NCBI GenBank assembly: GCA_021307315.1
Contig: JAJSPD010000034.1
Coordinates: 186,001 to 250,000 of the forward strand
Length of the DNA: 64,000 nt
Source: Bisporella sp. PMI_857
Taxonomy: Eukaryota; Ascomycota; Leotiomycetes; Helotiales; Helotiaceae
Reading direction: 5' to 3'
Part shown: piece after piece, positions 57,614 to 64,000 of the stretch
How positions within the stretch are numbered: the stretch's first letter is position 1
Layout: each line of letters starts with the position of its first letter
The notes under the pieces: model-generated
Told to the model about the DNA's origin: nothing
What the model saw: the letters and a program-made list of their open reading frames with translations, nothing else
The model's database searches: none
Translations under genes and position numbers: made by a program

Positions 57614-57949
57614 TTACCATATGTGCACTGCATTTCCCAGATCCAGCCCCTTTATCAACCCTCCCTTGATGCTGACCAGTTCCTTTCCGTTCCTCTCATG
57701 CCAGACCCTTGACCCACAGGTCTTGCAGAAGAAACAGGTCATCAAGAGGCCGGACTGAGTCTGTCGAACCCAGGTGTTCATCTTGGACATTATCTCGTCG
57801 CCGAGCTGCGGCCGGGGAAACATGGCTGAGATACCAAAGGCCGATCCTGATTGACGTCTGCATTCTGTGCAGTGACAGATGTAGATGGCTTTTGGTGCGG
57901 GAAGAGGGGTCTCGAAGGCGACTGCTCCGCATTGGCAGGATACTTCCAT
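57614..57949 (-). CDS. GFA/CENP-V-domain protein (zinc-binding)
   Basis: 111 residues if started at MEVSCQCGAV (57949); the open frame extends back to 58003, but the upstream 18 codons are not family-like. Family members bind two zinc ions; some act on glutathione adducts of formaldehyde, most are uncharacterised. The zinc ligands are present: CQCG near the start, CHCTECRRQSGSAFG, and CFFCKTCGSRVWHE. The core ends ELVSIKGGLIKGLDLGNAVHI. The frame stops at TGG-TAA right after HIW, where homologues usually continue for about 15-20 residues. TG|GTAAGC could be a donor to an unidentified last exon, so the C-terminus is uncertain. Confidence 0.82.
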   Translation of the reverse strand: MEVSCQCGAVAFETPLPAPKAIYICHCTECRRQSGSAFGISAMFPRPQLGDEIMSKMNTWVRQTQSGLLMTCFFCKTCGSRVWHERNGKELVSIKGGLIKGLDLGNAVHIW

Positions 57950-58003
57950 GACCAACGGAGGAGACGTATATACTGTGCTAGGTAGAGGAGGAATTATATG
58001 CAA

Positions 58004-59418
58004 AAAGCAAGTGTTTCTCCTATATCATGCAGGACGATTCTTTCGCACGAGTAAGCCTGAGCACAGAAGTAGGTTGCATAGAATAACCTGAAAAATTACG
58101 AAAGATGCAGAGGTGTATGAAATCGGATCCGCCTCTAGCAAAAGATGAATTACAAACGAAGGAAAATACTGTGATGAATGGGTCTCCTTTGGGTCACTTG
58201 ATCTTGAGATAACAAAAGATTACGTCATAGCACGTTTGTGCTTCGTTTCTGGGTAAATCTTCCAGCCACACCGGATCTGGTATGTGAGTTCATTAAAGAT
58301 GGCAGCTCAGTTTCTCTTCCTGGGAGCTGCTACGTCTTCAAGGCTCGATGATATTTTGCATTTACCTGAGACCTAAAATCTGACTGTTCCTGTGTTGAAC
58401 TACAGCAAGCTGGGGTAGGCTTGTCGGACTCTGAGAGGCTCAGGGCTTGATGGGAGAACTAAAAATAACCAATCAAATAAACTAAGATAAAACGATGGAA
58501 GACATTATAGATGAATTGAAAGTAGTTATGATGAACAGCATATTGTATTCGTGACTATGGAAAGAATACCTCTGATATATGCCAAGAAGAGGAGCTGCAA
58601 GATGGGACGTTGTGCCACTGTAACGCATGCTGTGGAACAGTTCTCTGACACTGAACTTTAGGTTTCAGGAGCCGCCTTACTCACCATCCTGGTTAGATTT
58701 GTTGACCGACTGCACCATATCACTACGCCTCTGCAGATCGTCTCTTGTCCCACCGTTTCACCATATAATGCAATTTGTTTTGTGCGCTGTGGCAGAGTTG
58801 TCTTTTGTTATATCCAGAATTTCCTCATATGAGAAGGACAACAAACAGTACCGTCACAAATCCTGATCTCAAGCACAGGTTAAGGGTCTTGCCGCGCTTA
58901 CTTTGACATGTGGCTAGTGGCGCGCCGGTAGTTGACAATAATAGATTAATACCTGACGGCTGGGACCCGGGCCTGAGAGCTACCAACACAGCCCACATAG
59001 ACAAGCCTCACATCAACAAACCCCAAGGTGCGATGTCCATGTTCTGATTTGCTCGCTTCGTCACCAAGACCGCGATGGAAGACTTCCGTGCTATTTTGTT
59101 CTGGAGCCCTACCGCAGTCTATCTTTTTTGAGTTCTGAGGTCAGCGAGCCATGCATTCTCCGTGTATTAGCCTATGCGCCAGACCAGAATAGCCCTGTTG
59201 GTGTTGTCAAAACATGCAGCGCTCGTCTTGGCTAAAGGAATTTGCTTTGTGCTAAGAAGCCGTGCAACCGCACTTTGGTTTTTCATTGTTCATATACATA
59301 TCTTTCCTTCCTTTCATACTTTCTGTTGGTGCTTTGGTCTCAAAAGTTTGAATTCTCTTGAGCTTCTCACAAATATAGGCGGATTTTTGATAGAGTTCAT
59401 ATAGCCAGCAACTTCAAT
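58004..59418. other. Intergenic region, 1.4 kb
   Basis: Upstream of both the GFA gene (minus) and the DUF7053-type gene (plus), so it contains both promoters. Only short frames of no recognisable content. Confidence 0.45.
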
Positions 59419-60663
59419 ATGTCGAAAAGAACGGTGTATACCACTATCACTCCACTTCCTGCCGGTAAGGACATCCAAACTTGCCTTGGCTTCCATGATG
59501 GATTCTAACTGAAGTTTATAGGAATCACCCGGGAGACGGTTATGGAAACCTTACGGAGCCATACGGAGATGATAGATCTCAACCCGCTTGTGGAGGAGCG
59601 CCATCCCATCCAACCCCCAAATGATGCTACAGCCGAGGAGTACCATTGTCTATGGTACAGCATCACGGATCGTATCAGCTATCTGCCTGGAAATATGGTA
59701 ACAGGAAAGGTCACATACAATGCCTGCTTCCACGATCTTGAATGGGGTCTCCAAACCCACTGTTATGCACCAATGGGCCTAAACATCAGAGGAAAGTGGA
59801 CGCTCGGAGGATCACTACCAGGAGAACCTATTGCACCTGTCGAACTAGGTGTAGGCGCGCCTTTACACGGTCTTTACTTGCGCGAGGATGTGGACATGAG
59901 GTGCAATATCATGATGACAAATTTCGTCAAGAAGACGACAAAGAAAGCGCATGCGACACTTATAGAGCGATTGCTTGTCAAGTCCTCCATTGTAAACGCA
60001 TCCAAAATCAACGAAAAGGTAGCCCACAAGCTCAACACCTCACAAGCAAGCCAATTTTCAGGATCCGCGGAATACTCGCCCAGCGAATACCCTGAAACCC
60101 CTATTGAGATACCACTATTCCAACGCAACGACAGCACCGCTTCCCACACCACGACATACAATGATAACAAATCCTTATACCCACAGCCGCTGAAATCAAG
60201 AAATTCCATTGTCTCGCAGCAAGGATCTTTACATGGCAGTCAGATAGGGAGCCTAAATGGACGAAACTCGTTCATTCCCAACAACCGCGTCTCCTGGCAG
60301 AGTCTCAACAACAGCCGCATGCCTTCCATGCATGCATCGCTACCATCCCAGCAAATGGATATCCCACGCAGCCGCAGCCCATCCCTTCAGCAACAGCACT
60401 CCGAGCACCGCCGCAGCCCCTCCGTGCAGCACCAACATCTCTCGCAGCTTTCGAGTCGTAGCGAGAGCCCGGCGCAGCACCCACAACAGAGCCCACCGCC
60501 TGTCTATCACCAGGACCAGTACCAGGATGCCGTAACGCAGCAGAACGGCCACGGAGCCGGCCAAGGCATCTACGCGGAGCCGCCGAACACGCACGATCGG
60601 AAGCGGCTACCATCGCCGCCCAGGTATAACGCCCCGGGGCAGTTCCGCGCCGAGCTTGAGTGA
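59419..60663 (+). CDS. DUF7053-type conserved fungal protein
   Basis: 395 residues in two exons, 59419-59464 and 59522-60663. The first exon encodes MSKRTVYTTITPLPA and joins to GITRETVMETLRSHTEMIDL with the glycine codon split. The N-terminal 200 residues form the conserved domain: EEYHCLWYSITDRISYLPG, GKVTYNACFHDLEWGLQTHC, NIRGKWTLGGSLPGEP, GLYLREDVDMRCNIMMTNFV. I associate this with the fungal DUF7053 family, which has no known biochemical role. The C-terminal half is Ser/Gln/His/Pro-rich and disordered, with short serine-phosphorylation-like repeats (RSRSPS, RRSPS). Domain name recalled rather than searched. Confidence 0.82.
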
Positions 60664-61331
60664 TGGAGGACCGAACGTGCGGGGCCGTATGATGAACGTA
60701 CGACGAGCAGGAATCCAGATGGCTTGAGAGAAGCGCAGGATCTGAAGATTGGGATGCGATGAGAATGAGAACGAGAACGAGAATGAGCTTCGCCTTTGAT
60801 ACCCAGGAACTTTTTAAAACGATACGAGGTGGATGATGGACGGTTTTTATGTAAATTTTTTTTTTTTTTTGCAACGGCATGATATTGCACTTTTAATATT
60901 ATATGCATAACGAGCCCGGTAACATAACGTTTCCCCCCCCAAAAATTATTATTAAATTTCATCCTGTACCTTTCCCCGCTTGCGATTGCTAGACAACTGG
61001 TTCGGCTTGATGTAAAGCGAACCAGTGGACACGAGATCTCACGAATTCGTCATGAGGAACGAAGCAAGCGGTAAGAGCAGCAGTGGAGAGGAGGATTGTC
61101 CCGCTCGGCCAGAAAGAGAGGCCGCTGGCCGCTTGCCGCTTAAGCCGCCCCCTTTTGAAATCGGGTGATTAAACTCATATATATATATATATCCCATCTG
61201 CCAGTTCTTTTCATACACAAAGCGCTTCATAAAATGCGAGGAGGAAGCCTGATCACTCGGAAATATCATTCTATACAACATCCGAGTATATACACTATCC
61301 AAAGCGTCTAGGTGCCACGTATATCCTCATT
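60664..61331. other. Convergent spacer
   Basis: Between the 3' ends of the DUF7053-type gene and the permease. Contains a 14-base T run (about 60857), a C run (60933) and an AT dinucleotide repeat (about 61176-61190). No gene. Confidence 0.5.
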
Positions 61332-63197
61332 CTAAACCTTCAAACTAGCACCTCCGCTCCCCGTCGGCGCAACCCCGCTCTCCACGCTCCCGTCCTTCTT
61401 ATACTCCCTTTCCTCCTCTTCTTCACGCTCCACAAGATCACCCGCCAAGCTCTCCGTCTCCTCGGCTACATCTTCTGGCGGGAGGATCAAGTTAAGCATC
61501 ACGGCGATGAACGCAGCGACGGCAAAACCCGTCTCCATAACCAGCACGATGGCGTCGAGGAAGCCCGCTTTGGCCTTGTTATCCCCCTTGTATGTGAAGA
61601 CGTATTGGAACCAGTCAGGTACGAGGATGGCGCCCATTCCGAGGGCAAGCGCGGCAGTGAGAATGAAGCGCGTGCGGCGGGTGAACGGGACGGTGGCGAC
61701 GATGCGCAGACCAGAAACGGCCACGGAGGCGAAGAGGAACGTCGTCATTCCTCCGAGGACGGGGGCCGGGATGGCGGTTAGCGCGGCGGCGAACTTGGAG
61801 AAGACGCCCATGACGATGAGGAAGAAGCATGCTGCGTAGCCGGCCTTGCGGTTTGCGCAACGGGTGAGGGCGATGACGCCGTTGTTCTGCGCGAATGTGG
61901 ACATGGGGGTGATGGTGCAGAGACCGGCGAGCATTCCATTGAGGCCGTCGGCAAGGACACCGCCTTGGATGCGGGAGTCGAAGAGGCGGCCTTCGACTTG
62001 GAGCCGGGAGACATCGCAGGTGGCGGAGATATCGCCGATGGCTTCCATCATGAGAATCAGGTAGACTGCCATGAGCGGCAAGATGAGTGGGCCGTAAACG
62101 GACAGTGGGAAGGTGTGGACCCAGATGAAGGACGCAGCTGGGGCGGCATCGATGGTGGATTTGTCAAAGTAGCCGGTTGCGCCGGCGATAATACAGCCGA
62201 CGAGGAGGCCAAGAACGACACTGAGAGACTTCATGATTGGGGAGCCGAAGCGCTCACATAGGATGATGGTGACGAAAACCGAGAAACCAAGACCAATGAA
62301 TTCGGCGCTTCCCCAAGGTAGTGCGTGAGGAGCGGAGTTCGAAGGGCAGAGCTGGAAATTTCCCGTTGTTGGTCTGCCCAGGCAGCTTCCGGATCCCCCA
62401 GCCCATCCCTTCAGTCCAGTCTCGACGAGATGAACGCCAATGAGCATGACTGTTGGACCTGTGACAATCGGTGGGAAGAGACGCTTGAGCATCTTGGGAG
62501 ACATGAATGAAAGTCCGATCTCGAGCAGGGCGCAGAGCGAACACGTGCCTAGGATCGCACCGTACCCTTGAGGGCAAGGAAGTTTGACGCCTGCTGGAGA
62601 GGTTGGGCACATCCCATTCTCGTACATCTGGGCAAGTCCTTTCGTGGCAATGGGGATGATGGCGAATGAGGTTCCTACCACTGATACCAAGCCGGTCCCG
62701 ACATAGTATGGGGTTTTCCAGATGTGAAACCTGGTGATTTGAACGGCCGAGAGGATACCACAGACGATCAAGGAGGTTGAGACTAAGTATTGCATTGTGT
62801 CCGTAGAGAAGTTTGCTGCTCCTGAGATGATGATTGGAGGAGTAATGACGCCAGCCAACATAGCAAGTGCATGTTGGAATCCGAGCAAGAAAGCCAGAAC
62901 GACGGGCATGCGATCTTGGAGGCCAAAGAATGGTGCCCTTTGCTTGGACTTTTTCATGAAGGGGAGATTAGGTTTGAAAAGGAAGCCTGTATTGATCAGT
63001 AAATGCAATTGCGCGCATGAGGCCGTTTCTAAATATGCCTATAACACACCGTAATCATATTGTCCTATGAGTCCTTCTCTTGTTGTGAAAGCTTTTACAA
63101 TGTGGCTGACATGTTGAGAGAAGGATCTCTTTGGTGAGTGTTCGGGACCAATTCTATCTGGCCCATCCTGAGGTCCCTCATCAATATTGGCTGACAT
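61332..63197 (-). CDS. Purine (uric acid/xanthine) permease, UapA/UapC type
   Basis: Plasma-membrane proton symporter of the nucleobase-ascorbate transporter (NAT) family. 600 residues in two exons, 63197-63050 and 62986-61332. The N-terminus, MSANIDEGPQDGPDRIG through KAFTTREGLIGQYDYG, matches fungal Uap proteins. TM1 carries the QH motif (FLLGFQHALAMLAGVITPP). The NAT signature appears as QNNGVIALTRCANR, fitting Q/E/P-N-x-G-x4-T-R-x3-R, and is a determinant of purine binding. About 14 hydrophobic segments are visible. The C-terminal tail is acidic (EEEEEREYKKD), a region that in Aspergillus controls endocytosis. Which purine it prefers cannot be decided. Confidence 0.95.
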
Positions 63198-64000
63198 TCC
63201 GACGGATCTCCTTTGCCCTCAATTGAAATGAAAGCTTGGCTGAAAAGACGAATAGGTTGACGATACACTTTTGAAGGGTTGGTGGAACCTTAAGAATAGC
63301 TAGTGGCGGCTAGAAGCTCGGGGTATATCTGATCAGTGGAGAAGGATGTTATCTGTTGATGACATGCCAAAACATGGTATAATGGGGGGAATGAATCAAA
63401 GCTATATATACAATCAATCCCATAGATCCTCACGATCGACATAGCGATCTGGAGGGCTAGGATCAGGATGATACACAAGACTTGACGGCAAGTAACATTG
63501 CGGGAGGGAGCGAACGAAGCCACCGGCTCCGCGCCGATAGACAAGGAAAATAGAATCTACGTGACAGGCATGCAGGCAGTCATCCACGAGATGTAGCTTG
63601 GATGCGCGAAAAAAAAAAAGAGGGCTTACGGTGGGCATACCGATGGTACAGTACAGTAAGCTTAGAGCTCTTATCTGGTGCCGCGGGGCAGGCGCGGGAC
63701 ATATCTATGCCAAGTGCATGCATTCATTCTTCTGCCAGCCAACCATCTCCAATAGAGCCTCTTCTACGAACCACTCTTTCTCACATGGGGTGAAAACGAA
63801 AGGCGATGTCCGATAATATCCTCTCCGAAACTGGACTCGTAACATCCAACCAGCTTTCTCAAAGGAAATATAAAATAAAAATATTAAACACCAAAAAGCA
63901 TTGTTGAAAATTCCAATATGTGAAGTCTAATATAGAATCTCGGCTCTGAACTGGCTAAATAAGCCTCTCCGTTACAATGTGTTTAAATGCTGATGCGTGA
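63198..64000. other. Permease promoter and right window edge
   Basis: Upstream of the permease on the minus strand. Short frames only; an A run at 63610-63620. No gene recognised before the window ends. Confidence 0.45.

Noticed and set aside
1..64000. CRISPR arrays, operons, ribosome binding sites
   Set aside because: The window is eukaryotic; no regularly spaced repeat arrays are present and these feature types do not apply.

Overview
This window is nuclear chromosomal DNA of a filamentous ascomycete. The genes are spliced by short (about 40-70 nt) GT-AG introns and are separated by long AT- and homopolymer-rich gaps. The content is typically fungal: an MFS siderophore transporter, a Zn2Cys6 regulator, a FlbA-type RGS protein, an Ole1-type desaturase, HET-domain genes and a DUF7053-type protein. 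The product families suggest Pezizomycotina, and my guess is Leotiomycetes, but I could not test this. All exon models below were assembled by hand from splice signals and reading-frame phase.

Layout from left to right. 0.2-3.2 kb: an MDR oxidoreductase with a damaged splice acceptor, then a seven-exon cysteine-rich secreted protein. 3.6-6.8 kb: a siderophore transporter (minus) whose upstream region carries three exact ATCWGATAA sites, the motif of SREA-type iron GATA repressors. 8.5-15.7 kb (all minus): Cue1, NOT2 of the CCR4-NOT complex, and a Zn2Cys6 regulator. 15.7-20.3 kb: a gene-poor stretch. 20.3-21.7 kb: a membrane-anchored MOSC (mARC-like) protein. 23.8-25.9 kb: a classical single-exon HET protein. 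26.9-32.0 kb: condensin SMC2, divergent from a hotdog thioesterase. 33.0-34.5 kb: delta-9 desaturase with a cytochrome b5 tail. 35.9-36.1 kb: a U6 snRNA gene interrupted by a spliceosomal-type intron. 37.2-37.7 kb: a small single-pass membrane protein. 40.8-43.1 kb: a FlbA-like RGS protein. 43.1-49.3 kb: more than 6 kb of homopolymer-rich gene-free DNA. 49.3-53.2 kb: Cdc73 of the Paf1 complex and a conserved, mostly disordered protein. 53.7-56.7 kb: a head-to-head pair of HET-like paralogues. 57.6-63.2 kb: a GFA-domain protein, a DUF7053-type protein and a UapA/UapC-type purine permease.

Most genes are unrelated housekeeping or regulatory genes (mRNA decay and transcription, chromosome condensation, lipid metabolism, transport), so I see no biosynthetic cluster. 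The most unusual part is 50.8-57.3 kb. Two divergent HET-like paralogues share a 0.3-kb promoter, and one has gained a transmembrane segment and lost its 3' end. Its stop codon lies inside a duplicated copy of the neighbouring gene's leader. The whole block is flanked by two related inverted-repeat elements of about 238 bp. Together these suggest a recently rearranged recognition or incompatibility locus.
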